A stretch of 64,000 nucleotides of DNA, taken from the NCBI RefSeq assembly GCF_031764535.1, contig NZ_CP134499.1:4216001-4280000 (forward strand). Reading direction: 5' to 3'. Position 1 is the first letter of the stretch. Every line of letters begins with the position of its first letter. Of this stretch, positions 7,888-16,824 are shown one piece after another. The translations under genes and the position numbers were made by a program. This DNA comes from Pseudomonas sp. SG20056. Lineage in GTDB: Bacteria > Pseudomonadota > Gammaproteobacteria > Pseudomonadales > Pseudomonadaceae. The notes under the pieces are model-generated. The model was given only the letters and a program-made list of their open reading frames with translations, was not told where the DNA came from and made no database searches.

Positions 7888-10800
7888 ATGCTTAAGTCGT
7901 TCAAACCCAACACCATTCACTGGATCGTCGGCCTCGGCAGCCTGGGCCTGGCGCTATTTTTCAGTGTGCTCGGCGGCTTTGCTCTCAACGAGCGGGAAAC
8001 CCTGTGGAACCTGCAAATCGCCAAACAGCACGAGCTGCAGAACCTGACCCTGCGCAACAGCCAGCATGAGCTGCAGCAACAGGCGCAGTTGCTGGCCGAA
8101 ACCATTGCCGCCGACGCCTGGCTAGTCGAGCTGGTGCGCCAGGCCCAGGCGCTACAGAGCAGCAACCCGGCAGACGCACACAGCCTGAGTGCCATCCGTA
8201 ATCAGCTGTATTCCCGCCTCGCCCCGCGCTGGCGCAACCTGCAAGGCATTCGCCCATTCGCCCTGTATGTGCACCTGGCGCCTACGGCCGAGGTACTGCT
8301 GCGCGTGCATGAGCCGCAGTGGTTTGCCGACTTCCCTGCCGCGCAGCGCCCCATGCTGCTCGATAGCCTGAACCAGGCGTCAACAAGCGCCGGCCTGGCG
8401 GCCAATGGCGACAGCCTGAGCATGCGCGCCATCGTCCCGCTGCAGGTGGAAAGCCTTGATGGCCCGCTGAATGTCGGCGCGCTGGAGGTCAGCCTGGATG
8501 TGCTGAATAACTTGCAACAGCTGGACCGCGAACTGGATGCCGGGGTCGCCCTGCTGTTCAAACGCCAGGCGCAAGCGCCCGGCAGCAGCGGTGAAGTGCT
8601 GCGCGCACCGGCTACCGAGCGTGATTACTGGCACCTGGCCGGGTTTTCCCAGGTGCAGGTGCAGCACTGGCAAGCGCAACATCGCCTGCCCGCCCCGGAT
8701 GCGGGCAACACCTTCAAGCTACTCGACGATCAAGGCCGCACTTACCTGCTCAACCAGATGCGTTTAAGCGGCTATCAGGCCGACCCGGCCAGCACCGGCA
8801 GTCCGGTACTGGCACTGACCTGGCGCGACATCACCGCGCTGTACAACCTGCACCAGCGCGACAAACGCTGGTTGGTCATCAAGTGGCTGCTGGCCTGGCT
8901 CGCCGCTGAAATGCTCTTGCTACTGCTGTTGCTGGCCACAAAGCACAGCAGCCAACTGGTCATGCGCCGCCACCACGCCGAGCTGCAGAACAAGCACCAG
9001 CAATCCGAAGAGGCGCGCCAGTTGCTGGCATTGATCACCCAGACCCAGGCGGCCTATATCAACGCAGACAACCAGCGTGAGGCTTTCGAGACCCTGCTCG
9101 GGCGGATTCTCGAGGTCAGCGCCAGCCAGTTCGGCTTTGTCGGGGAAATCCGTTATGACGAAGCCGGCGCACCTTTTCTGCGCACCTTCGCCATCAGCAA
9201 TATCGCCTGGGACGCACAAAGCCGCGCCTTCTATGCCGCCCATGCGCCGCAGGGCCTGGAATTTCGCAACCTCGACACCCTGTTCGGCCAGGTGATCCGC
9301 AGCGGTCAGATGCTGATCAGCAACGACCCGAGCCATCACCCGCACAGCGCCGGCCTGCCGCCGGGGCATCCACCGTTGCTGGCGTTTGCCGGCCTGCCCA
9401 TTCACGCCAACGGTGAGCTGCGCGGCATGCTCGGCCTGGCCAACCGCACAGGCGGCTACGACGAACAGTTCGCCGCCCAACTGCAACCACTGCTGACCAC
9501 CCTCGGCCAGTTACTTGAAGCCCTGCGCCGCGATACCCAGCGCGCGCAGACCCAGCAGCGCATGCAGCGGCAGCAGGCGGCCCTGCGCGCGCTCAACGAG
9601 ATTGCCGCCCTGCCTAAACTGAGCACCCACGAGCAACTGCGCCAGGCCCTGCAACTGGGGTCCGAGTTCTATGGCATGCCGATCGGCATCATCAGTCAGA
9701 TCGACGCAGACACCTACCAGGTGAGGGTGCAGGTGTCGCCGCCAGACACCCTGCAGGACGGCCAATGCTTTGCCCTCGGCGAGACCTATTGCAGCATCAC
9801 CCTGCGCAGCAACGATGTGCTGGCCATTGCCGTGATGGGCCAGAGCGAACATGCCGCCCACCCCTGCTACCCGCTGTTCGCCCTGGAAAGCTATATCGGC
9901 ACCAGCGTCTGGGTTGCTGGCCAGCGCTTCGGCACCCTGTGTTTCGCTTCAAGCGAGGCCCGCGACAGGCCATTTGACGATGCCGACGAAGAATTCATGC
10001 GCCTGTTCGCCCGCTGGGTCGGCGCCACCTTGGAGCGCATGCGCCATGAAGAGCAGACCCGTGAGGCACGACGCTTCCTGCAAGCGGTGCTCGACTCGGC
10101 CACCGGTGTGGCGATCATCACCAGTGACCGCGACGGCCTGATCACCCTGTTCAACTCCGGCGCCGAACGCCTGCTGGGTTATCGCAGCGCAGAAGTCATC
10201 GGCCGGCATAACCCAGCATTGTTCCACCTGAGCGAGGAAATAGAGGCACGCGGCCGCCAGCTAAGCCGCCAGCTCGGCAGCGAAGTCAGCGGTTTTGAGG
10301 TGTTTACCCGGCTCCCCGACCTGGGCGAGCCGGAAACCCGCCAATGGACCTACCGGCGCAAAAACGGCGAGCAACGCATCGTCAACCTCACCGTCAGCGC
10401 CATGCGTGATGCCGAAGGGGTGATCAGCGGTTACCTGGGCATCGCCAGCGACATCAACGACCTGCACCAGACCACCCGCGCCCTGCAAAAGAGCGAAAGC
10501 CGTTTCCGCGGCCTGGTCAGCAGCCTGCCTGGCGCGGTGTACCGTTGCCGCAATGATGAAAACTGGTCGATGAGCTACCTGAGCGAGGAGATGTATGCGC
10601 TCAGCGGCTACCCTGCACACGACTTTATCAACAACCGCGTGCGCAGCTTCTCCAGCGTGGTGCACCCGGATGACCTGCCGATTACCTACCGCGCAGTGGC
10701 TGCGGTTGAGCGCAAAGAGTCCTTCGAGCTGACCTACCGCCTGCTGCATGCCAACGGCCACAGCGTCTGGGTACGGGAAAAGGGCCGCGGCGAATACGAC

Positions 10801-12369
10801 AGCCACGGCGAGCTGCAATGGATATCCGGCTTTATCTGGGACATCAGCGACCGCAAGGCCGTGGAAGACCAGCTGCGCCTCAGTCAACAGCGTTTCAGCA
10901 GCGCCTTCAGCACCGCCCCCCAGGGCATGGCGCTGGTCTCGCTGCAAGGGCAGTGGCTGGAGGTCAATGAAGTGCTCTGCGAGATGCTCGGCTACAGCCG
11001 CGAAGAGCTGCTGCGCAGCAGCTTCCAGCAGATCACCCACCCTGACGACGTGGATGCCGACCTGTTGCATATCGAAGAGCTGCTGGCCGGTGAGATCAGC
11101 ACCTACCAGATGGAAAAGCGCTACCTGGACAGCCAGAGGCGGATCATCTGGGTGCTGATGAGCGTGTCACTGGTACGCGACAGCAACGATGCGCCGGTGC
11201 ACTTTGTGGTGCAGATTCAGGACTTCAACGAACGTATCGCATCCGAAATGGCCATCCGTGAGCGCGAGGATTACCTACGAGCTCTGCTCGACAACGTACT
11301 GGATGCGATCATCACCATCGATCAGCAGGGCTATATCGAAACCTTCAACCACGCCGCCGAGCGCATCTTCGGTTACAGCCACCTGGAAGTTTCCGGACAT
11401 CGTGCGACCTTGCTCTTGCCCGAACCACAACGCTCGATGCGCGCCCGCTACCTCAGCCACTTCCTGAAAACCGGCATCCAGCAGATGCTCGGCAAGGAAA
11501 TCGAGCTGACCGCCATGCGCAGCACTGGCGAGACGTTCACCATCGAACTGGCCATCTCGCAGATCAGCCACCAGGGCGAGCGGCGTTTTATCGCGGTAAT
11601 TCGTGATATCGAAGAGCGCAAACGCATCGAGCGGATGAAAAACGAATTCGTCTCCACCGTCAGCCATGAACTGCGCACCCCGCTCACCGCGATTGCCGGC
11701 TCCCTCGGCCTGGTCAACGGCGGCGCCCTCGGCGCGGTGCCGGCAAGCATGCAGCAGATGCTGCAGATCGCCCAGGACAACAGCCAGCGCCTCAACCTGC
11801 TGATCAACGACCTGCTCGACATGGACAAACTGGTGGCTGGCAAGATGCTCTTCGAACTGCAGGACGAAGTGCTGCAACCACTCTTGGAACAGGCCATCGA
11901 AGAAAACCAGCCATACGCCGACCACTACCAGGTGCAATTACAGCTGCAAGGGCCGCCGACCCAGGCCCGCGTGCGCGTCGACAAACTGCGCCTGGCCCAG
12001 GTGCTGGCCAACCTGCTGTCGAATGCGGCGAAATTCTCGCCCCAGGGGCAGGCCGTGAACGTGCGGGTAGAGCAACACGACGCGCTTATCCGCGTCAGCG
12101 TGAGCGACCACGGCCCCGGTGTGCCGGAAAACTTTCAGGCGCGAATTTTCAGCAAATTCTCCCAGGCCGACGCCACCGACACCCGGCAGAAAGGCGGCAC
12201 CGGCCTGGGCCTGGCGATCAGCAAGGAAATCATCGAACGCATGGGCGGAAAGATCGGTTTCAACTCCAGCCCCGGTCACGGCGCGACTTTCTGGTTCGAA
12301 CTGACTACCCTGGCCCTAGAGGCGCCGCCCGAATCACCCGCCAGTCCCGAGGAAAATCGGCATGCCTGA
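7888..12369 (+). CDS. Giant sensor histidine kinase, GAF-GAF-PAS x4
   Basis: Inner membrane sensor kinase of 1493 residues. TM1 is at about 11-33; a periplasmic domain of about 300 residues follows that I do not recognise; TM2 is at about 332-352. Inside the cell come a coiled linker, two GAF domains (about 395-545 and 570-720), four PAS domains (about 731-860, 871-990, 1000-1118, 1128-1245), HisKA and HATPase. The phosphoacceptor is His1260 in SHELRTP. ATP-lid motifs NLLSNAAKFS, DHGPGVP and GTGLGLAI are intact. There is no C-terminal receiver; instead the next gene encodes one, overlapping by 8 nt. The start has GGAGCGG just upstream. Six cytoplasmic sensor modules plus a periplasmic one imply integration of several inputs; ligands are unknown. 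Confidence 0.9.
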   Translation: MLKSFKPNTIHWIVGLGSLGLALFFSVLGGFALNERETLWNLQIAKQHELQNLTLRNSQHELQQQAQLLAETIAADAWLVELVRQAQALQSSNPADAHSLSAIRNQLYSRLAPRWRNLQGIRPFALYVHLAPTAEVLLRVHEPQWFADFPAAQRPMLLDSLNQASTSAGLAANGDSLSMRAIVPLQVESLDGPLNVGALEVSLDVLNNLQQLDRELDAGVALLFKRQAQAPGSSGEVLRAPATERDYWHLAGFSQVQVQHWQAQHRLPAPDAGNTFKLLDDQGRTYLLNQMRLSGYQADPASTGSPVLALTWRDITALYNLHQRDKRWLVIKWLLAWLAAEMLLLLLLLATKHSSQLVMRRHHAELQNKHQQSEEARQLLALITQTQAAYINADNQREAFETLLGRILEVSASQFGFVGEIRYDEAGAPFLRTFAISNIAWDAQSRAFYAAHAPQGLEFRNLDTLFGQVIRSGQMLISNDPSHHPHSAGLPPGHPPLLAFAGLPIHANGELRGMLGLANRTGGYDEQFAAQLQPLLTTLGQLLEALRRDTQRAQTQQRMQRQQAALRALNEIAALPKLSTHEQLRQALQLGSEFYGMPIGIISQIDADTYQVRVQVSPPDTLQDGQCFALGETYCSITLRSNDVLAIAVMGQSEHAAHPCYPLFALESYIGTSVWVAGQRFGTLCFASSEARDRPFDDADEEFMRLFARWVGATLERMRHEEQTREARRFLQAVLDSATGVAIITSDRDGLITLFNSGAERLLGYRSAEVIGRHNPALFHLSEEIEARGRQLSRQLGSEVSGFEVFTRLPDLGEPETRQWTYRRKNGEQRIVNLTVSAMRDAEGVISGYLGIASDINDLHQTTRALQKSESRFRGLVSSLPGAVYRCRNDENWSMSYLSEEMYALSGYPAHDFINNRVRSFSSVVHPDDLPITYRAVAAVERKESFELTYRLLHANGHSVWVREKGRGEYDSHGELQWISGFIWDISDRKAVEDQLRLSQQRFSSAFSTAPQGMALVSLQGQWLEVNEVLCEMLGYSREELLRSSFQQITHPDDVDADLLHIEELLAGEISTYQMEKRYLDSQRRIIWVLMSVSLVRDSNDAPVHFVVQIQDFNERIASEMAIREREDYLRALLDNVLDAIITIDQQGYIETFNHAAERIFGYSHLEVSGHRATLLLPEPQRSMRARYLSHFLKTGIQQMLGKEIELTAMRSTGETFTIELAISQISHQGERRFIAVIRDIEERKRIERMKNEFVSTVSHELRTPLTAIAGSLGLVNGGALGAVPASMQQMLQIAQDNSQRLNLLINDLLDMDKLVAGKMLFELQDEVLQPLLEQAIEENQPYADHYQVQLQLQGPPTQARVRVDKLRLAQVLANLLSNAAKFSPQGQAVNVRVEQHDALIRVSVSDHGPGVPENFQARIFSKFSQADATDTRQKGGTGLGLAISKEIIERMGGKIGFNSSPGHGATFWFELTTLALEAPPESPASPEENRHA

Positions 12370-12748
12370 GTTGCAACGCATCTTGCACGTGGAAGACGAT
12401 CCATCGATCCAGGCCGTGGCCAAGCTGGCACTCGAAGCGGTGGGTGGCTTTCAGGTACTCAGCTGCTCATCCGGCCAGGACGCCCTGGATCAACTGCAGG
12501 GCTTTGCCCCGGACTTTATCCTGCTGGATGTAATGATGCCGGACATGGACGGCCCGCAAACCCTGGCGCAGATCGCCCGACTGATCGACATCAATCAGGT
12601 GCCAGTGGCCTTTATGACTGCCAAGGTGCAACCGGCGGAAATCGCCCATTACCGCAGCCTCGGCGCCCGCGATGTGATCATCAAACCCTTTGACCCCATG
12701 CAGCTGGCCGCGCAGGTGCGCAAGATATGGAGCCTGGCCCATGAGTAA
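12362..12748 (+). CDS. Stand-alone CheY-like response regulator
   Basis: Single receiver domain of 128 residues with no output domain. The acidic pocket is EDD at 11-13, the phosphoacceptor is Asp56 (LLDVMMPDMDG), and the Thr (FMTAK) and Lys (IIKPFDP) switch residues are present. Its start overlaps the kinase stop by 8 nt and its own stop overlaps the next start by 8 nt, so translation of the three genes is probably coupled. GAGGAA lies 8 nt before the ATG. A free receiver between a kinase lacking a receiver and a protein with an Hpt domain is the usual arrangement for the middle step of a phosphorelay. That role is inferred from context. Confidence 0.9.
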   Translation: MPELQRILHVEDDPSIQAVAKLALEAVGGFQVLSCSSGQDALDQLQGFAPDFILLDVMMPDMDGPQTLAQIARLIDINQVPVAFMTAKVQPAEIAHYRSLGARDVIIKPFDPMQLAAQVRKIWSLAHE

Positions 12749-14393
12749 AGGCACAAGCACCGCCGATGAACTGCAGCAACATCTGCAGCAGTTGAGCAAT
12801 GCCTTCGCCGTGCGCCTGCAGGTAGAACTGCCCGCCCTCGCACAGAACGCTGAACGCCTATTGCACGCTGCCGACCCGCAGGAGCAGCTCCAGCATCTGC
12901 AAAGCCTGCGCGACCAATTGCACAAACTGGCTGGCGCCGCCGGCACCTTCGGTTTCAGCAGCCTCGGCCAGCGCGCCCGTGAGCTGGAACAGGAAGCCGA
13001 TCAGTGGCTGGAAACCCTGCAGAAGGAACAACAGAGCCTGCAGGACTTCAGCCGCAGCCTGCAGCAACTGGCACGCCAGCAGTTCCAGGCCGAACGCAGC
13101 CAGGAGGCTGCTACCCGCGCGGTCAAGCCGCCACGGCCGAACAGCAGTGCGCGGCGTATCTATATCCTCGAAGACCAGCTGTCGATTGGCGAAAACATGC
13201 GCCTGACGCTGAACAACTTCGGCTATCACGCCGAACATTTCAGCCGTATCAGTGAGCTCGACGCCGCCCTGCAAGAGCAACTGCCGGACGCGCTGATCGT
13301 CGACGTCAACCTGCCCGACGAAAGTCTCACCGGCCTGGAATACGCCGCCAGCCTGCAACAACGCCTGGACGAGCCACTGCCGCTGCTGGTGATCACCACC
13401 CAGGACGATTTCGCCACCTACCTGGAAGCCGTGCGCGTCGGCGCCATGGGCTTTTTCACCAAGCCGGTGGACATCCCACAACTGGAAAACCGTCTGGAAC
13501 GCTGCTTTGCCCAACAACAGGGTGAGCCTTACCGGGTGCTGATCATCGACGACGACCGCGAGCTGGCCAGCCGTTTCAGCCTGATCCTACGCGGCGCCAA
13601 TATGCTGGTGGAGATGCTCCACGAGCCGGCAGATATCTTCGCCCGCATGCGCAGCTTCAACCCCGAAGTGGTGCTGCTGGACGTGAGCATGCCCAACTGC
13701 ACCGGCCCGGAACTGGCGCAGATCATCCGCATGAACGACGACTGGCTGCGCGTGCCGATCGTCTATCTGTCGGCGGAAACCGACATCAACCGGCAGATGA
13801 ATGCCCTGATCAAGGCCGGCGATGATTTCGTCACCAAACCGATTTCCGACAATGGTCTGATTGCCGCCGTGTTCTCCCGTGCCCAGCGTGCACGCCTGCT
13901 GAGCAATGCGCTGTCGCGCGACAGCCTCACCGGGCTGCTCAAGCACGCCGATATCAAAGAGCAGGCTGCGGTTGAACTGGAGCGCGCACAACGCAGCGGC
14001 AAACCGACCAGCGTGGCGATGCTGGATATCGACTTCTTCAAGAAGGTCAACGACAGCTACGGCCATGCCGCCGGCGACAACGTGATCCGCGCCCTCGCCA
14101 ACCTGCTGCGCCAACGCCTGCGACGCATCGACAGCCTAGGCCGTTATGGTGGCGAGGAATTCCTCGTGGTGCTGCCGGACTGCCCATCTGACCAGGCGCT
14201 GCGTATTCTCGATGAAATCCGCCAGCGCTTTGCCGAGCTGCAGTTTATCGCCGGTGGCCAGCAGTTCTCGGTAACCCTGAGCGCCGGCATCGCCTCCACC
14301 GAAGACGCACCGACTGGTGCTGACGACCTGCTGGAGAAAGCCGACCGCGCGCTGTACGCCGCCAAACACAACGGGCGCAATCAGGTGCGCTGA
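12741..14393 (+). CDS. Hpt-REC-REC-GGDEF diguanylate cyclase
   Basis: Product of 550 residues with four modules. The N-terminal Hpt domain (about 10-115) has the phosphotransfer histidine at His61 (LHKLAGAAGTFGF). Receiver 1 is at about 134-252 (Asp188) and receiver 2 at about 262-385 (Asp314); both keep acidic pair and conserved Lys. The C-terminal GGDEF domain (about 390-550) has GGEEF at 470-474 and an RxxD I-site (RRID) at 461-464. It should make cyclic-di-GMP under control of phosphorylation. The start is placed at 12741 because ATGAGTAA overlaps the stop of the preceding receiver gene; an upstream in-frame ATG at 12690 would lie deep inside that gene. The order of phosphate flow is inferred. 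Confidence 0.88.
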   Translation: MSKGTSTADELQQHLQQLSNAFAVRLQVELPALAQNAERLLHAADPQEQLQHLQSLRDQLHKLAGAAGTFGFSSLGQRARELEQEADQWLETLQKEQQSLQDFSRSLQQLARQQFQAERSQEAATRAVKPPRPNSSARRIYILEDQLSIGENMRLTLNNFGYHAEHFSRISELDAALQEQLPDALIVDVNLPDESLTGLEYAASLQQRLDEPLPLLVITTQDDFATYLEAVRVGAMGFFTKPVDIPQLENRLERCFAQQQGEPYRVLIIDDDRELASRFSLILRGANMLVEMLHEPADIFARMRSFNPEVVLLDVSMPNCTGPELAQIIRMNDDWLRVPIVYLSAETDINRQMNALIKAGDDFVTKPISDNGLIAAVFSRAQRARLLSNALSRDSLTGLLKHADIKEQAAVELERAQRSGKPTSVAMLDIDFFKKVNDSYGHAAGDNVIRALANLLRQRLRRIDSLGRYGGEEFLVVLPDCPSDQALRILDEIRQRFAELQFIAGGQQFSVTLSAGIASTEDAPTGADDLLEKADRALYAAKHNGRNQVR

Positions 14394-14401
14394 ACCCGCC
14401 G

Positions 14402-14860
14402 ATGAAGCCTCCCATTCTTATCCGCGCGAGCAGCGCGGCGCAGCAGCCGCTGGCCCTGCTGCTCGAAGCCGATCCGCATCTGCCATTTGTGCAGGCTTAC
14501 CTGACGGACGGTCACTGCTACCTCGCCGAGCGCGATGGCGTGACCGTCGGCGTCTATGTACTGCAAGCACGCAGTACCGGCACACTGGAGCTGATGAATA
14601 TCGCCGTAGCGCCACACTGCCAGGCCCAGGGCATCGGTACGCAACTGCTGCAACATGCCCTGCACAGCGCCAGGCAGCTGGGCGCTACACGCCTGGAAGT
14701 GGCCACCGGCAGCTTCGGCCATCAGTTGACCTTCTACCAGCGCGCGGGCCTGCGGGTATATGCCATCGAGCCAGACTATTTCCTCCAGCATTACCCCGAA
14801 CCATTGTTCGAACAGGGCCTGCAGCATAAGGATCGCCTGCGTTTGGCCATCGACTTCTAG
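14402..14860 (+). CDS. GNAT family N-acetyltransferase
   Basis: Small 152-residue acetyltransferase of the GNAT fold, using acetyl-CoA to modify an amine. The central strand LELMNIAVAP is followed by the acetyl-CoA loop QAQGIGTQLLQHAL (Q/R-x-x-G-x-G/A type), and a C-terminal FYQRAGLRVYAIEPDYF motif matches the family. It begins only 8 nt after the Hpt-REC-REC-GGDEF gene, so it is likely the last gene of that operon. The substrate is unknown; no sequence feature ties it to signalling. A weak hairpin after the stop (around 14868-14886) could end the transcript. Confidence 0.8.
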   Translation: MKPPILIRASSAAQQPLALLLEADPHLPFVQAYLTDGHCYLAERDGVTVGVYVLQARSTGTLELMNIAVAPHCQAQGIGTQLLQHALHSARQLGATRLEVATGSFGHQLTFYQRAGLRVYAIEPDYFLQHYPEPLFEQGLQHKDRLRLAIDF

Positions 14861-14907
14861 AGTCCAGAAGCCTTCGCGCTTGGCTTTGTGAAATTTATCG
14901 CGTAGAT

Positions 14908-14939
14908 TTTCATGAAATTATTTAAATAGAATTTCATGA
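14908..14939. promoter_or_regulatory. Repeated TTTCATGA motif, candidate operator
   Basis: The 10-bp palindrome TTTCATGAAA at 14908-14917 is followed 24 bases later by a second TTTCATGA at 14932-14939. The second overlaps the ribosome binding site GAGG of the oxidase gene, and an AT-rich stretch (TATTTAAATA) separates the two. Such placement would let a repressor block transcription or translation. The obvious candidate is the XRE-cupin regulator encoded two genes downstream. No binding data; inference only. Confidence 0.4.
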
Positions 14940-14947
14940 GGCGCGCC

Positions 14948-16237
14948 ATGTTCAAACAATCCGCCCAGCACATCGGCACCTACTACGCCGGCACCTACCC
15001 CGGCGCCATCCCGCTGCGCCCGCGCCTGCAGGAAGCGTTGCGATGCGATGTGCTGATTATCGGCGGTGGTTTCAGCGGCCTGCACACGGCGCTGCGCCTG
15101 GCCCTGGCGGGTAAAAAAGTGGTGCTGCTGGAGGCCAGTCGCCTGGCCTGGGCCGCCTCCGGACGCAACGGCGGTCAGGCGCTACCGGGTTGGTCGTGCG
15201 ATATGCCGCCATTTGAGAAGGCATTAGGCCTGGAGCGCGCCCGGCGCCTGTGGGACAGCATGGTCTGGGCCGCCGAGGAAATGCGTGAACTGCCCGAGCG
15301 GCACAACTTCGATATCGATTACCGCACCGGCGCGATCTATACCGCCGTGCTGCCGCGCCGTATGCGCCAGTTGCAGGACAGCCTGGAAGAAGCCGAGCAG
15401 AAGTACGGCTATACGCAGCTGAGCTTTATCCCCAAGGAAGAATTGCCGCAGTGGATCGCCAGCCCACGCTACCTGGCCGCCCTGCATGACAGCGGCGCCG
15501 CGCACCTCAACCCGCTGAAACTCGCCCAGGGCCTGGCCGATGCCATCGAGAAGGCTGGCGGCAAAATCTTCGAGCAGAGCAAGGCGCTCGAATACCACGA
15601 AACCGCCGAAGGCTATGTAGCGCGTACTGAGCACGGCGAGGTGCGCAGCGACGTGCTGGTACTGGCCTGCAATGCCTATATCGACAAGCTCGATCCGCAA
15701 CTGTCGAAACGCCTGCTGCCGGTCGGTTCCTACCAGGTCGCCACTGCGCCACTGGACCCGGAGCTGGCGCGCTCGCTGTTCCCGCGCGGCACCTGCGCCA
15801 TCGACAACCAGTTCGTGCCCGACTATTTCCGCGTCACCCCGGACAACCGCCTGCTGTTCGGCGGCGGCTGCACCTACCTTGGCGGCATCCCGGCGGACGT
15901 GCCGGCGGCCACCCGGCCTTATCTGGAGCGGGTCTTCCCGCAACTACGCGGCGTACAGATCGACTACGGCTGGGGCGGGCATATCGACTGCACCATGCAG
16001 CGCACCCCGGATGTCGGCCGCAGCGGGCAGAAGTACTGGCTGCAGGGCTTCTCCGGCCACGGCATCCTGCCGACCTTGGCTGCCGCCCGCGCAGTCAGCG
16101 ACGCGATCCTCGGTGACACCGACCTGCTTGAGCTGTACCAGGGCCTGAGCAACCCACGCTTCCCCGGCGGTGATCTGCTGGCGGCGCCGATCGAAGCCGT
16201 CGGCAAGGCCTGGTATCGCCTGCGCGATGTGATTTAA
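14948..16237 (+). CDS. puuB: Gamma-glutamylputrescine oxidase (FAD)
   Basis: FAD-dependent oxidase of the DAO/glycine oxidase family, 429 residues. It is predicted to oxidise gamma-glutamylputrescine to the aldehyde with release of ammonia and hydrogen peroxide. The dinucleotide-binding motif (GGGFSGLHTALRLALAGKKV) is at about residues 35-55, and the family's ASGRNGGQ follows. The C-terminal GFSGHGILPTLAAARAV helps bind FAD. The start at 14948 has GAGG six nt upstream; the in-frame ATG at 14936 has none. It is followed by a regulator and a ligase, the classic Puu/Pau gene set. A second oxidase of this family is encoded at 31017. The substrate is inferred from family and neighbours, and other gamma-glutamylated amines are possible. 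Confidence 0.83.
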   Translation: MFKQSAQHIGTYYAGTYPGAIPLRPRLQEALRCDVLIIGGGFSGLHTALRLALAGKKVVLLEASRLAWAASGRNGGQALPGWSCDMPPFEKALGLERARRLWDSMVWAAEEMRELPERHNFDIDYRTGAIYTAVLPRRMRQLQDSLEEAEQKYGYTQLSFIPKEELPQWIASPRYLAALHDSGAAHLNPLKLAQGLADAIEKAGGKIFEQSKALEYHETAEGYVARTEHGEVRSDVLVLACNAYIDKLDPQLSKRLLPVGSYQVATAPLDPELARSLFPRGTCAIDNQFVPDYFRVTPDNRLLFGGGCTYLGGIPADVPAATRPYLERVFPQLRGVQIDYGWGGHIDCTMQRTPDVGRSGQKYWLQGFSGHGILPTLAAARAVSDAILGDTDLLELYQGLSNPRFPGGDLLAAPIEAVGKAWYRLRDVI

Positions 16238-16248
16238 GGAAGGTGCCT

Positions 16249-16806
16249 ATGGATATGCAGGAAGAAGTCGAAGGTCTGGCGATCCTGATCCGCGACCTGC
16301 GCAAGCACAAGAACCTCACCCTGGGTGAGCTGGCCGCGCGCATCGACCGTTCCGTGGGCTTTCTCTCCCAGGTCGAGCGCGGCCTGTCGCGCCCAACCGT
16401 GGCTGACCTCACCGCGATCAGCGAAACCCTCGGCGTGCCGACCACCTATTTCTACAGCCTGAGCAAGCCGCGCGACGTGCCCTGGGTCACCCGTCCCGGC
16501 GAGCGCCGCACCCTGTATTACGCCGGTGGCATCACCGATGTACTGGCCTCACCGACCATGGCTGGCGGCTTCTCCATGCTCGAAAGCCGTTTGGACCCGG
16601 GCGCCACCAGCGGCGACGGGCACTTGAACGACAGCTCCGAACAAGGCGGCTTTGTCCTCGAAGGCGAGCTGACCATCTGGTACGGCGACGCCGCAGAGCC
16701 AGTCACCCTCGGCCCGAACGACAGCTTCCAGTTACCGCCGCACGCGCAGTTTCGCTACGCCAACCTTTCCGATTCCCCCACACGAGTGCTCTGGGTCTTC
16801 ACCTGA
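16249..16806 (+). CDS. XRE-cupin transcriptional regulator (PuuR-like)
   Basis: Product of 185 residues with an N-terminal helix-turn-helix of the Cro/XRE type (about 8-65, LGELAARIDRSVGFLSQVERG) and a C-terminal cupin domain (about 110-180). This architecture is that of PuuR and PauR, repressors of polyamine catabolism. AAGGAAGG lies 5 nt before the ATG at 16249, which decides the start over an upstream GTG at 16243. It sits between the oxidase and the gamma-glutamylputrescine ligase, 11 nt after the first. It probably controls this small operon, possibly through the repeated TTTCATGA motif at 14908-14939. It is distinct from the PauR-like protein at 26403. Confidence 0.85.
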   Translation: MDMQEEVEGLAILIRDLRKHKNLTLGELAARIDRSVGFLSQVERGLSRPTVADLTAISETLGVPTTYFYSLSKPRDVPWVTRPGERRTLYYAGGITDVLASPTMAGGFSMLESRLDPGATSGDGHLNDSSEQGGFVLEGELTIWYGDAAEPVTLGPNDSFQLPPHAQFRYANLSDSPTRVLWVFT

Positions 16807-16824
16807 CCCGCGCAGATAGCCGCC

